A stretch of 64,000 nt of DNA from contig CM062295.1 of assembly GCA_031216915.1 (NCBI GenBank), positions 180,434,927 through 180,498,926 on the forward strand, in the 5' to 3' direction. Positions 24,414 to 35,590 of this stretch are shown here, in pieces. The notes below the pieces were generated by a model, which was not told the origin of the DNA, did not search any database, and worked only from the letters and a program-made list of their open reading frames with translations. The position numbers were made by a program, and so were the translations under genes. This stretch comes from Pictodentalium vernedei. Taxonomy: Eukaryota; Mollusca; Scaphopoda; Dentaliida; Dentaliidae. How positions within the stretch are numbered: the stretch's first letter is position 1; every line of letters begins with the position of its first letter.

Positions 24414-24837
24414 TGAGGTTAATGTAATTCGAAAAGGGACATAATTCTGGTAAAATTAATCAGACATGAACTATAATCGCAGGTGCGCAGGTTCTTTTAG
24501 TGGTGAACATTCATACCAAGTTTCAAGCAGATTGGTCCATAAACGTCTGAGAAAATTTCCAGACAAAATTATGTCTATGGACAGATAGATGGACAGATGC
24601 ACAGACGGACAGATGGAAATGGTGATTCCAGTATACCCCCCGCCCCCCCCCCCCCCCACACACACACAACTCGTTGTGAGGGGGGGGGGTATAATGAAGC
24701 ATCAGGATGTACCTGGTGCTTCATCGATTAAATTTTTGATGATTATTCCTGTAATTAGTGTCTGGAATCTAATATTATTGTGCCCATGAAAACATTGCCC
24801 ACCCTTGGAAAGTGACCAGTCCACTGTGGCCATTCTG

Positions 24838-26826
24838 TACATAGTCTTGTGATCACAAAAGTAGACAGAGAATTCTGACCAGATCATGACTCATTGTCTG
24901 TCCTCTTTCCTCCCCAACAACGCTGTAAAATCTGACAGGTTGAAAAAGAAAGGCGGGAGCACTCAATCTGAGATTCCATTTTCGTTTGTTTTGCACAAGA
25001 AATATTTTTTTATAAATGGCAAACCAGTTTCAATTGTTTCTTCCAAACCATAGTTTATGACACCTCACTCTAAGGGCTCCATGAACTTGTTTCAATGAGG
25101 GATCACAGGGTATGTTTTAGAGTGCAAAAATTTGACAAGGTAATTTCAAAAGTGATTCTTGTTCCTAGAGACTTCTGGTGTGGTTATGGGTGAACTATTG
25201 GGGCACATAATATTGGACTCTGCATGTACAGTACTGCCATCACAGAAGTGGACAGAGAAACATGGGATTGTTTTTCAAGTCTCACTAAAACATGATTTTA
25301 CAACCAGAACCTTGACAGATACTGTACAGGGAATTCCCCTAATTATGTCGAAAGGATGTTCTGAAAATGACTCAAACCACAAGGTGGATACATTTAAACA
25401 CATGTTGGTGGTATGATGTTGAGTGGACAAGGGCAATATACCAGAAAAAACGAACCGACACTGACATCATGGGGATACTGAAAAACTGAACTGATGCAAT
25501 CCTTGAATACTGAAACCAGATGTATTTTCAAATTTACCTACATTTGTTATTTATAAGAACTTGTTGAGATTTGATAACAGTTGAAATGTTCTTTTTCATG
25601 GAAGAAGTGACAGATTTTTCCCCAGACTACAACCTGTACATTTGTACATGTCCAGTTGCTTAGCAGTATTTTCTAGTCAAGTCTTGGCTGCCTGATGACT
25701 AGAAATCTCTGCCAGCTGATTTGTCTGTTGTCAGCAGGACCTCCCAATGATAGTATATTAAGGTCACATGCTCTGAGATTGCAAAAGCTGGTTAAGGTGT
25801 GTTTTGAACAAGTCACAAAATTATTGTAGGTATGATTTATCATTGTGTCTGCAAAAGAAAGCCAGTGTTGAGCTCATTGGCAGTGGCATTTGTAATGCTG
25901 TGGTAAAATGGTACGACTTATTCTGTATTTTCCTGGTGTGAATTCCCCTTTGGTACTATCAGTCAAGCCAGTCACCGAACAGATATTATGGTATACTCCC
26001 CTAAAAATACCCAAAACGATGCTGAACTCAAAATTCCAATACCACCCATCTCTAATATTGAGTGTCTTAAGTTACTCTTAACAATAATCAATCTGTCAAA
26101 ACTTGCTTCTGGCAAACCATACAATCAGTTATCATGACAAAACAATTAACAAAGTGATCTTTATTCATCATATGTCGTTGAATGGAATTAGGTAAGCCAA
26201 AATAAAGCATGATTCTGGTACCACTTGTATCTATCCACCTATGTACATATATTTCTTTTAAATTCTGTATCAAAAATCAGAAATTAAATTTGTAAATTCT
26301 ACTGAAAAATTTCTAAATCAGCTATCAAGTTATTTCTGAGGTACTGCATTTTCAACATTTTTTTTGCTCTGTGATATACATTGTATATATAATTACGTAT
26401 CTGTGTGAATATAAAATCAATTTAAGCACAACATTCAGTGTCTCCCAGCATGCACCTGAAAAAAGTCAACAAAAAAATGTGTATAAAAGGGACAGACATG
26501 CATCTGAAATAATAATCAACAAAAACAAAAGTTCTTGACTATTCATGTCATGTATATTACACCTTGTCAAGGTCATCAAAAACTGATGAAAACAAACCAA
26601 GCATGAGAAGACAGGTGAGGGGTGGATGACTTGGAGGCAGAGGCAGAACTAAAAAAAATGGTCAATTTTAAAATTGTATGATTTCTAAGTGAAGACCATA
26701 TTTTCCCATTATCGGTATGTAACATGTCTTCAAATAGGCTAAAAGTGATCAAAACAAATGGTAATGCCATCAACTATTTAACTGTTTGAGGGCAACATTA
26801 TTTTGGTGGTCGGAATTTGTTCATCG
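24838..26826. other. Unassigned DNA with a degenerate MITE
   Basis: At 25048-25140 a decayed match to the centre of TTAA MITE family 1 can be seen (CATAGTTTATGACACCTCA ... CAATGAGGGATCACAGGGTA). The rest has no recognised repeat or gene; an 85-codon frame at 25159-25416 has no known similarity. Confidence 0.45.
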
Positions 26827-26898
26827 AAATTTGTTTTATTACAAATTATTGAAGAGTGCTCATAGGCATTCTTCATTAATTTGTGATAAAACAAATTT
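26827..26898. repeat. 72-nt pre-miRNA-like hairpin
   Basis: Arms 26827-26859 and 26866-26898 pair over 33 bp with one mismatch and two G-U pairs around the 6-base loop TCATAG. Size and single unbranched stem resemble a microRNA precursor. It is very AT-rich and could equally be a small MITE. Confidence 0.6.
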
Positions 26899-27897
26899 AT
26901 ATAAACAAAATATTATTTGTGTTTGACTGAATATGAAACATGAGCAAGAAAAATGTTGGCCTTTCCTCTGGTTCCCTCATTTTTGGAAAGCCCTGGTAGT
27001 GGCTTCTGGCGCTCAACAAATTAAAAAAATGCAGGTAATAAGAGCGAACTTTATTGTTTCACGTTTGTCAAATGTACCACATTCAAGCGCTACATGTAAG
27101 TACAACATTGGACTCTTTGACACAGGGAAACACCAAATATAATTGTTATGCTACATTCAACTAATATTTGTAATATACTTGGCAGTATTAAAATGCATCA
27201 TTCATTCCAGGGTAGTAGTTCTAGCATTTTATGTTTGTTAAAAAACGAACTGTTTGAAACAATAAAACTTGTTTGTTTCCTGGTTAATACACATCCGACT
27301 CGGCATTATTTCTATGGCAGAGGAAACAAAATCATCATCTCCAGTACCATCCAGAGTACAGGGTTTAAAACCAATATCCAGGTATTAAATTTCCATGTAC
27401 TTGTGGACAATAACCAAGATAACCTCTTTAACATGCCTCGTGAAAGGTTGAGGAAGAGACAGAGAAATTGGGCAAAAAAATTTTTTTTTTAAATTTGGAA
27501 AGTTGGAAATGTGGAAAATTGACATGGCTGATTGTGAGAAAACTGTTTTGACCGTTAGCTCAGCTTAGATTCAATGTATGTACAAAATGTGTATGTACTA
27601 CTGAATAATGACAATGTGCAAATGGAAGTTTCTCAAGAGACAACCTGTACATGTATAATATATATGATCATGGTACATTCAAAAAATGATCCAACACAAA
27701 ATAAACATCAAATTTTAAAAAGCGTCATGAAGCTGAAATAAAAAAAAAAACAAACATGCAAATCATCTGGTTCTCCATTGACTTTAATCCATGAACATGT
27801 TTTGTAGTGATTCTAGTGCCACTATTTTCCTTCAAAAAGGTGCAGATACATAGTAGATACCATGTAGTTAAATTGGATGTGGCTTAGATACCTAATG
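26899..27897. other. Unassigned DNA
   Basis: About 1 kb. The longest + strand frame (27148-27492) has no recognisable similarity. No repeat of this window is seen. Confidence 0.5.
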
Positions 27898-28005
27898 GTC
27901 CTTGAGCAAGGCACTTCATCTCAATTGCCCACGTGCGGGCATGGTGGTGCTGTGTTCTCAGGCATACTGCACATCGATAGTGCATTTGTCTTCAACTAAC
28001 CAAGA
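27898..28005 (+). mobile_element. SINE body type A, internal fragment
   Basis: CCTTGAGCAAGGCACTTCA ... CATACTGCACATCGATAGTG matches the - strand body of the SINE at 419-808. Neither head nor tail is present. It is the only SINE piece on the + strand. Confidence 0.75.
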
Positions 28006-29449
28006 TACCTGATGTCACAGGAAGAACTTATCAGAAAAATATGTTTTTGTAAAATGGAAGGATATGTGATGAATTCTAATGCATAAAATCCTCATTCCCA
28101 TCAACCATTATGTGGATAATGGATTGTTTTTGGGTTTGTTTCGAGCAAAGATGTTGTATGAGAAATTATACATGCAAGGATATTTTGTTTGCCCATATTA
28201 TGTGCCATGGAGGATCCAGGAATTATGACAACTGGTTGTGTCTGGAGGGTAGCATGGGAGTCGATTCTAATTCGTCAAGGATGTCAAGCCCTCTACTGTT
28301 TCCTGGAAGCATCTGCATATCACACCCCTAAAGGAAAAGTAACATTGTACAAAATGGCATTGCCCCCAATACTCTAGTACTCATGTACCAAGGTATTTTT
28401 GGACATTACCAAGGTGTACCATACTGTTCTTTCATAAAGGGCTCCCAGGTGCAATCACAGTAATTTGTTTGCACATCTCAGGTTACATGATCTGCATTTC
28501 TGAGATAAATTCCATGATTATGTGATTACTGATTATATAGTTTATTGAAAATACATAAAAAAACAATTTGGAAGATTTTTGAGGGTGTTTGTACTGGGTC
28601 TGTCCCTGCCTGACTGCACCACTGCTTGTAATTAATAAATTGACATCAACTCTTCATGCTCATGAATTTCAATGGAAAAGCAGCTGAATGGATAAAAGAA
28701 AAGAAAATTGACAATGTAAATGTAACAACATGCATGGTTCATCTAAATGGGCTAAAGGCTAACCTCATCCACATAAATACATTAAAATACAAAAGTTTTC
28801 AGTCTTGAGTAATGTGGACTACTGCTAAAATACTATGGTATCCACTGTACACCTCAGTGATGCTAACAATTTCCAAGAAAAACTGCAAGAAGCACCAGCA
28901 AACTTTCTACTTGGGAGAAGAAAGGTTGCAGTGCCTCAATACTTTTCCAAGCAAAAAATAAAGGCAAAGAAGAAAATCAACTCCACAAAATTTTGTACCT
29001 GTACATGCATACTCCACTCTCCCTGTACTATGGTGAACATGAATAATTCTTTAACCCTGTACAAAACACAAACAGCAAACAACACTTGCTATTTGTATAA
29101 AACTAAACATTTTCATGTTTTACCTAAAAAATATAAATTATGACTGCCTGGTTTAAAATCTTGATAAACTGATACATTCTAAAATCAATGTTTGCATAAT
29201 AAAAATAAATGAAAACAACATTTGTCAACCCTTTTGGGTCTGAACAATACTTCAGACTTCCATCACAGCCTGTGTGCTTATAGTTGCTTAACAATAATTT
29301 CTTTCCAAGTCTGACCAGAAACAACTGCCAATGCAATTTGTCTACATGTACTGTATGAATGATGTCATCTTGATTGCATGTTAAAGAGTGAAGAACATAG
29401 GACCTGTCCTGAGACTACAAAGTTTATCAAAGTTGAATATGCAAGACCT
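28006..29449. other. Unassigned DNA
   Basis: About 1.4 kb with no repeat of this window. Short frames (up to 102 codons at 28835-29143) are compositionally random. Confidence 0.5.
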
Positions 29450-29701
29450 TTAACCCTTCACCTAATGAATCGGCTACATCTGTCAAACATAATTTACAAA
29501 CTCAGAAGTTGAAAAAAAAGTTTTTCAAAGCATTCATCAAAACCATATTGTGTGATCCCTCATCGGAACGAGCTCATCAAGTTCGTTCTAACGAGGGGGT
29601 CACATGATAAGGTTTCATTGGAAAAGTTTTTGAATGAAAATATTGTGAAAAAAAGATAATTAAAATAAATTTTGATATCTTGTGTATTTCTAAAGAGTTA
29701 A
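29450..29701 (+). mobile_element. TTAA MITE, family 1 (decayed right end)
   Basis: TTAACCCTTCACCTAATGAA at the left. The central palindrome contains ATCCCTCATCGGAACGAGCT and an imperfect inverse. The right end reads TCTAAAGAGTTAA rather than GGTAAAGGGTTAA. Its right TTAA (29698-29701) is also the left TTAA of the next MITE. Confidence 0.75.
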
Positions 29702-29945
29702 CTCTTAACCTGCTGAGTATTTACAAAATATTTTTCAAGAAATCTAGTCTTGGCTGCTGTGAAGCAGCCATGACTAGATTTGATAAAAATTTACCTATAT
29801 TCAACCGTAGAAATTGTCAGTCAAGAAGTCCACTGAATTTACAAAGAGGAAATTTGATTAATTGTGCCCAAATTATACCTATTTCAGTGGCAAGTGAGAT
29901 CCTGTTCTAGGCACGAATATCTGCCAGCAGCAAGCAAGAAGTTAA
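29698..29945 (-). mobile_element. TTAA MITE, family 2, reverse orientation
   Basis: Begins TTAACTCTTAACCTGCTGAG, has the central hairpin TTGGCTGCTGTGAAGCAGCCA with flanking CTAGATTTGATAAAAA, and ends near AAGCAAGAAGTTAA. It is the inverse of the copy at 49766. Confidence 0.75.
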
Positions 29946-31484
29946 TGGTTAACAGTTTTCAAGGGGTGCAGAAAAAAAGGCCTATGGTACAGTTACCCAT
30001 CTTAGTAAAATGACTCCTGAAGTATCGGAGAAATGTCTCTCTTGAACCTCAGTCGGGTGGAATGTTAGCCACCCTCCTAAGATTTTCAAAACTATGGCCT
30101 GAAGAACCATTCCCACAAAACTACTGCGAGCAGAACCTTTCACTCTGACCTTCAATCTTGCACATGCAGTAACATTTGGCTTTGTCAGCCGAAAATTCCT
30201 GACTGAATATTCCACATTTATTATCAAAAGGGAATGGAAGAGCAAATTGTTTTAATGGACAAGATAAATAGCACATCACCATCAAGAGGTACTGAATACC
30301 AAATTTATATATAAGCATCCAAAAATTGTATTCAAATTATTATCTACATTCTTTATTTTTAATAATAAATAAAAATTAATTTGCTATCCTTAGTTTATAT
30401 AATAGCATACATTTACTGGATTTTGAAGCAAAATGTTCTTATCTCAAAATGGGGAATTTTGAGTTTTTCTTCACTTGTATTTTTTGGCAGATAATACATT
30501 ATATACAGTAGTTACATCGTCACATAGTTATCTATATCATTTTGCCCTAAGTTTCACATGTGGTTGATATTTCATCAATCTTTACAGCTGAATGTTAGAG
30601 GGCACATGTTTCGATTTATATATTAGCTTCACCTTGGTTCAATGTAAGTAAAAAGGCCAATATACATGAGACCGCTTTTGCTGATCAAATACATAATACC
30701 AGATTACCCTTTTAACCATGGTGGTATCTTCCATGTCAGTTCAATGGCAACAACTGGAAGAGTCTATATTCATTATTTGGGGGTAGTCCAAGTAATATTT
30801 TCATCTTGCAGCCTGCACGTTAAACATTTTTTCATACTCTACAGAATAGCTTGGGTAGTGGTGTATTTCATTCCTTGAGTGCAGGAAGGCTTTGCAATGC
30901 TTGTTGCACTCAAGGGACAAATTATCAATTTTATTAACTTGAGTAAAGTATCAGACGTAAACCATTTAATTATTAATTTTTTGTTTGAATTGGTTATGGA
31001 AAGAGAGCAATGTGGCAACCAAAAGGAACAGGGAGGGCCTGAGAAACATATTTTTTACTTTTTCAGGCCTTATATTTGTTTTGTAAACATCCAATTTTGC
31101 TCTGTTATGCAGAAAACGCAAATATTATGTGGACTGTCTTTATTTTTACAAAAAAGTGCACCCATACAACAAACAAAAATAAAAAAGATAAAAATAAAAA
31201 CCTGGCTTCCTTCATTGATTTAAAAAATTAAATGCTTATGAATTTTGGTTACATGGCCTTAGTTACACTGTAGTTCAAGTCTGTGAAATTAGACTGAACA
31301 TAAAAAATTATCAAGATCCATGGAAAGCAGGAGCTTCTAATCAACAAACATGAGACTTTAGTCTAATAAAAAAAAAACTGAAAATAAACTGAAATTGTGC
31401 TTGCATGAATGGAAATATATCAAAATCATCCATTATGCCCCCAATTAAATGATAACCAGTTTAAATAAAGTTGTGATGAGAACT
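29946..31484. other. Unassigned DNA
   Basis: About 1.5 kb. Overlapping - strand frames near 29982-30318 include a cysteine-bearing stretch (CKIEGQSERFC) of unknown meaning. Nothing recognised as a gene. Confidence 0.45.
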
Positions 31485-31551
31485 TTTATTTCTTTGAATT
31501 CACATGAAAATGGTCTTTCAGACCATTTTCATGTGAATTCAAAGAAATAAA
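31485..31551. repeat. Perfect 32-bp hairpin with 3-base loop
   Basis: Arms 31485-31516 and 31520-31551 are perfect inverse copies around TTC. The inner end is TGGTCT-TTC-AGACCA and the outer end TTTATTTC/GAAATAAA. No mismatch in 32 bp implies recent origin or ongoing homogenisation. Confidence 0.9.
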
Positions 31552-32239
31552 TATTTTATAAAAAATTTAGAAAAGACTGAAATCAAATAAAAAACTGAAA
31601 AATCTTATCCCTGAATCAAGTGTCACCTGCCTAAATAGTCATACAACACTGGACTAGAAACAACTGCACTGGGTTAAATGACTTTTCCAACCCATCATGC
31701 AGTGTTAGAGAACCTGTTGTACGACATTGGAGGCAAGTAGAGTTAACATAGGCTTCAAGGTATCAATGTACAATGATGTACATGTACCCAAAGAAACAAG
31801 GAACCACATAAAGTAGAATTATGAATTTCAGCATCAGTATACCAACAAAAAAGGGATGTGGAGTCAATGGTAGGAGGGTGTTTGGAAGGATGTACTCATA
31901 TCCTATCCTTGCAAAGTGTTATGTCCTCCAAATTAGACCAATTTGAAGGCTTGCCATGGTAAATTTATCTGAATAATACCATCGGATACACCAGTTCACT
32001 TGAATGGACACTCAAATTCCAGGTTCAGTTCATTCATTGAGATTGACTTGATTCAGAGTAAGGTTTTGTGAAGCTGAATGTGAAGAGTAAAAAAGGAAGA
32101 TCTTCAGGTACATGCACATAGAGTTTATATGCACTTCTTTCTTTCACAATGTATAATCTTCAACATTTATCAGTGTTGTTTTATGCCTATTTGTTCAAGA
32201 GGTGAGCATCAGAGATGCAGGTGTCGAGTTGTGGTGGGA
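31552..32239. other. Unassigned DNA
   Basis: About 690 bp without a recognised gene or repeat. Confidence 0.5.
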
Positions 32240-33160
32240 ATCGGAGAGTGTTACATGTCCATAACTCAGTTATCAATCATGTGCCGGTTGTCAAATCTGG
32301 AACCTTTGTTCAAGTTGTAATGTTAATAAGTTCCGAATTCGTAAAAATTAATTAAGGCCTATAACTCTGTAACAAAAAATTGGGCCGGGCCAGTTTTCGA
32401 ACACACTTGAGATATTATTGCAAAAGACCTCTATGGCAAATATCAGTCAAATCGGAAAATGTTTGTTCAAGTTACTGCGCTAACAAGTTAAAAATTTATA
32501 AATGTTGACTAATTAGGGCCCATAAGTCTGTAACAGGAAATCGGGCCGGGTCAGTTTTAGAACTTGCTTGATATATTATTGCAAAAGACCTCTATGGCAA
32601 ATATTAGTCAAATCGGAGAACGTTTGTTCAAGTTATTGTGCTAAGGAGCTCAAAATTCTTAAAAATTGACTAATTAAGGCCAATAACTCTGTAACGAAAA
32701 ATCAAACCGGATCGGTTTTTGAACTTGCTCGAGATATTATTGCAGAAGACCTGTATAGAAAATATTAGTCAAAACGGAAAATTTTTGTTCAAGTTATTGT
32801 GCTAACAAGCTCAAAATTCATAAAATTTGACTAATTAAGGCCCATCAGTCTGTAACCAGAAATCGGGCCAGGCCAGTTTTTGAACTCGCTTGATATATTA
32901 TTGACAAAAGACCTCTATGGCAAATATTAGGCAAATTGGAGAATGTTGGTTCAAGTTATTGTGCTAGCAAGCTCAAAATTCATAAAAGTTGACTAATTAA
33001 GGTATATAACTCTGTAACAAAAACATCAGGCCAAGCCAGTCTTTGAACTTGCGTGAGATATTATTGCAAAAGACCTGTATGACAAATATTAGTCAAATCG
33101 GAGAATGTTTGTTCTAGTTATTGCGTTAACAGTGCGAGGATGCTGGGACGCCCACTTGGG
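32240..33160 (+). repeat. 161-bp tandem array, about five copies
   Basis: The word ATATTATTGCAAAAGACC recurs near 32413, 32574, 32734, 32895 (one extra base) and 33058, giving a 160-163 bp period. Each monomer also has ATAACTCTGTAAC and AGTCAAATCGGA-like words similar to other cores in this window. I found no terminal hairpins, so it may be the core of a pearl/Helentron-like element that has lost its ends. Confidence 0.75.
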
Positions 33161-33191
33161 CATCCAGATGCCCGGATGCACATCGACTGTT

Positions 33192-33277
33192 GCCAAACCA
33201 CAGGTCTTGGTTGTTACACAGCTTGACCAAAAATGCCAAACCATAGACCTTGGTGTTACACACCTTGACCAAAAATG
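33192..33277 (+). repeat. 43-bp tandem dimer
   Basis: GCCAAACCACAGGTCTTGG... at 33192-33234 and GCCAAACCATAGACCTTGG... at 33235-33277, both ending CTTGACCAAAAATGC or similar. Two diverged copies. Confidence 0.75.
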
Positions 33278-35144
33278 CATATATGTAAAATGGTCTCACA
33301 CTGTGTCTGGGGAAAAAATTGAATTTCACAAATCAATAAAAATTGAATAAATTATAGATTATTTAATCTATAGTACACCTTCAATTAAGAAGATACATAT
33401 ATATATACTTGTGTTCCAAATAATGATACACATACTAATGATACTATTAAAAAAAATTTTTTTTAATTTTCCACCCTATGGTTCTTATTCATTTTCACCA
33501 GGTTAGACTCTCCGACTGTCATCAAGTTGTCCACACTATTTGGGACAAAATTCTTTGAAAAATTTCCAAAACTACCGGGTTTTCTAAGCTGGAGTTATTT
33601 GAGTATTTTGAGGTAATTTATCCAAGGTACAGTACAGTCAGTTTGAAACCTTAGTATTAGGCAATAATATTCCACCCTGCACAACTGTTCCATCCCATAC
33701 TATTTTTTCATTTGACCACATGTTCCAACACAGAATATCTGCAGGAAAGGATCAATAAAATTCAAGGCCATTCAAGGCCAATTATCAACATTTTTCAGCA
33801 TTTTCAAGATGCTACAATAGGCAAATCCAAGGATTCCCAAGGCCTGTCTTCACTGGTCCTAACTCTTGGGCCCAAGGGTCATTACCCCCTCCTTCCACTT
33901 CCCTGAAAGGGAGGGAGTAATGACCTGAAGGTCCTAGTTAGGACAATGCCTTCAAAAACTTTTGTATATATAACTAAATACATATAGTCATGATTACGCG
34001 TTTCATCCAAGTTTTTATTTTTTGTCAATATTCAAGGCTTTTGGAGACCTCCTTGCCATTTTCCCAGGATTTCTAGGTCTTGAACTGCCCATAGTTAAAT
34101 TCAATTCCACTCTTTGAATAAAACCCCACGTCGGAACTCTGCACCATGTACTTTTATTCCATTCCATACCATACCATTATTTTGATCACAAGAGTAGTAG
34201 TTTATAAAGACTGAGCTTTGTTCACCATTGCTTTCACAGATAATGTCAAGCTGTCTTTATGATATCAACATTAGGGCGACTTTCTTCAGGGTTTAAAAAT
34301 AAGTTTGGAAAATTGAAATGAATTTTCAGAGGAATTAAAAATAAGTTTGGACAGTGAAATGAATTCAGGGGCTGAATTTCTGTCCCATTCCCAAAGTGGA
34401 TTAGGGAGTAAACTTCTCAATTAAACTGTGTTTTCCCAGATCTTCCATCTACAGGTGATCCAAACCACACAGCAATGAGTCCAGTCCTGAATAGGTCTGT
34501 CAAGAATATTTAATTAATCAGATATATCAATCATTCACAGCAAAATTAATTAGTATTTTCCAAATCGAAATAATCGGTAAATTTTTACTCCCTTAAAATG
34601 CTTCATGATTGAACGAAAAATTCACAAAAAATTCTTTCTTAAGATAAATGTGAAGAATTATTATTAATTCATTAGCTGAACATTTCAGTTTTTGACAACT
34701 GATTTGTCGTTCATATGTATTTTTCTCGACGAACAATTTTCAAAAATGACAATGGTCTCCAAAATTGCCAGCCTTAACAATGTACAGATGTTATGTTGAA
34801 CTGTTGTTATATAATTCCGATCAGAGATTTTCTTTAAGTTTGGCTTGCATACATGTAATGTACCAGTCACAAAGCACATTACTGACTTCTGTTTCACCAC
34901 TGAGATACAGAATTATTTAATAAAAATGAAAGTAGAGAAGTGCTGTTGTTGTTTCCAAAACAGTACACATTTTCCAAGAATCTTGTTCACAGTGGTCAAG
35001 AGTAATTTTTCTTACTGGGGTTTAAGATATGCTGTTGTGCAGGAATTGTTTCATTTGTAGTTGAATCAGATGATGGGGCTGCTGCTGTATATGACAAATA
35101 AGATGTTTTCTTAATACTCTTGATAAGGGGTCACTTGGGTGCGA
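33278..35144. other. Unassigned DNA
   Basis: About 1.9 kb, AT-rich, including A8/T8 runs near 33450. At 33899-33940 and 33857-33895 an inverted pair around CCCTCC/GGGAGGGAG and GACCTGAAGGTCCTA is visible. No gene recognised. Confidence 0.45.
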
Positions 35145-35283
35145 TTATTTATTTGTTTATTTATTTATTGGGGTTTAACAACACTTTCGACAGCCAGGGA
35201 GGGTCAACTTATGACAGAGTTTTACAGATGAAAGAAGCTGCAGTACCCAGAGAGAATCACCGATCAAAAGTGAGCAAGATTGA
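35145..35283 (-). mobile_element. Diverged SINE, type-A related, 5'-truncated
   Basis: The TTTATTTATTGGGGTTTAAC tail is followed by a region aligning with the SINE type-A body (GAGTTTTACAG, GCAGTACCCAGAGAGAATCA). The tail differs from other copies over about 30 bases, so it may be another subfamily. Target duplication unclear. Confidence 0.6.
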
Positions 35284-35590
35284 TAGATTATAATCAATTA
35301 TCTCAATAGATTAGGAAAATCAATAACCATGACACTCCTAATCCTGAGCACATTACAAGCATAAATTTAGTAACCACCATGAATTATGTTTTCTGCAGGA
35401 TTAAATATAGGATGTGTTGCCAGGATTGCTTTATGAACCTCAATTCCAGGAACCTCAATAGATCTGTGGCGCCTGACAAATTGTCACAGCAGTGCTCTTT
35501 TGGGGTCTCTGAAATTATGATGCAGTTTGCTCAAATCTGACAGGGTTAAATTTGGTGACCCAAGTGGATCCTCACTCAAAAAATAAAATA

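Larger units (their letters stand above)
21616..24428 (-). mobile_element. CR1/L2-group LINE, 5'-truncated, broken
   Basis: On the - strand: end of the endonuclease domain, a linker, reverse transcriptase, a C-terminal domain, then a 3' (TTA)n tail (TAA run at 21617-21652 on the + strand). Motifs include DGHTLDLVITR, PVSNLSFLSKVVEH, YGVPQGTVLGPLL, YADDTQLY, RLDYCNSLLY and LHWLPVQQRI. These place it in the CR1/L2 part of the Jockey group. Most of the endonuclease is missing and the frame is interrupted several times, plus a 374-bp insertion at 23787-24160. Confidence 0.85.
20958..24694 (+). mobile_element. Pearl/Helentron-like element, family e, with nested LINE
   Basis: 5' part: hairpin CTGTCC-AG-GACAG and subterminal AATACCCCTC. 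About four 165-bp monomers (GGGACATAACTCTGGCAAAA, CCAAGTTTCAATGAAAT) follow. After the LINE another monomer, a GGACAGATGGACAGATG tract, a C run, ACAACTCGTTGT, a G run and GTATAA complete the 3' end. Comparison with the empty MITE shows no obvious target duplication, as expected for rolling-circle-like elements. Confidence 0.8.
20857..24837. mobile_element. Mariner-type MITE split by a 3.7-kb insertion
   Basis: Left piece 20857-20957 (starts CAGCTGTCGACGTGGAG after TA) and right piece 24695-24837 (ends GTGGCCATTCTG before TA) together correspond to the uninterrupted copy at 11899-12149. The break lies in the TTAATTAATGAAGCA region near the centre. Confidence 0.75.

Noticed and set aside
30121-30318. 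Cysteine-containing frame on the - strand that might be a host exon
   Set aside because: No recognisable domain, overlapping frames look equally open, and no splice-site pair was convincing.
33857-33940. Inverted words around CCCTCC and GGGAGGGAG as a terminator or MITE
   Set aside because: The match is short and imperfect, with no flanking duplication; not enough to call a feature.
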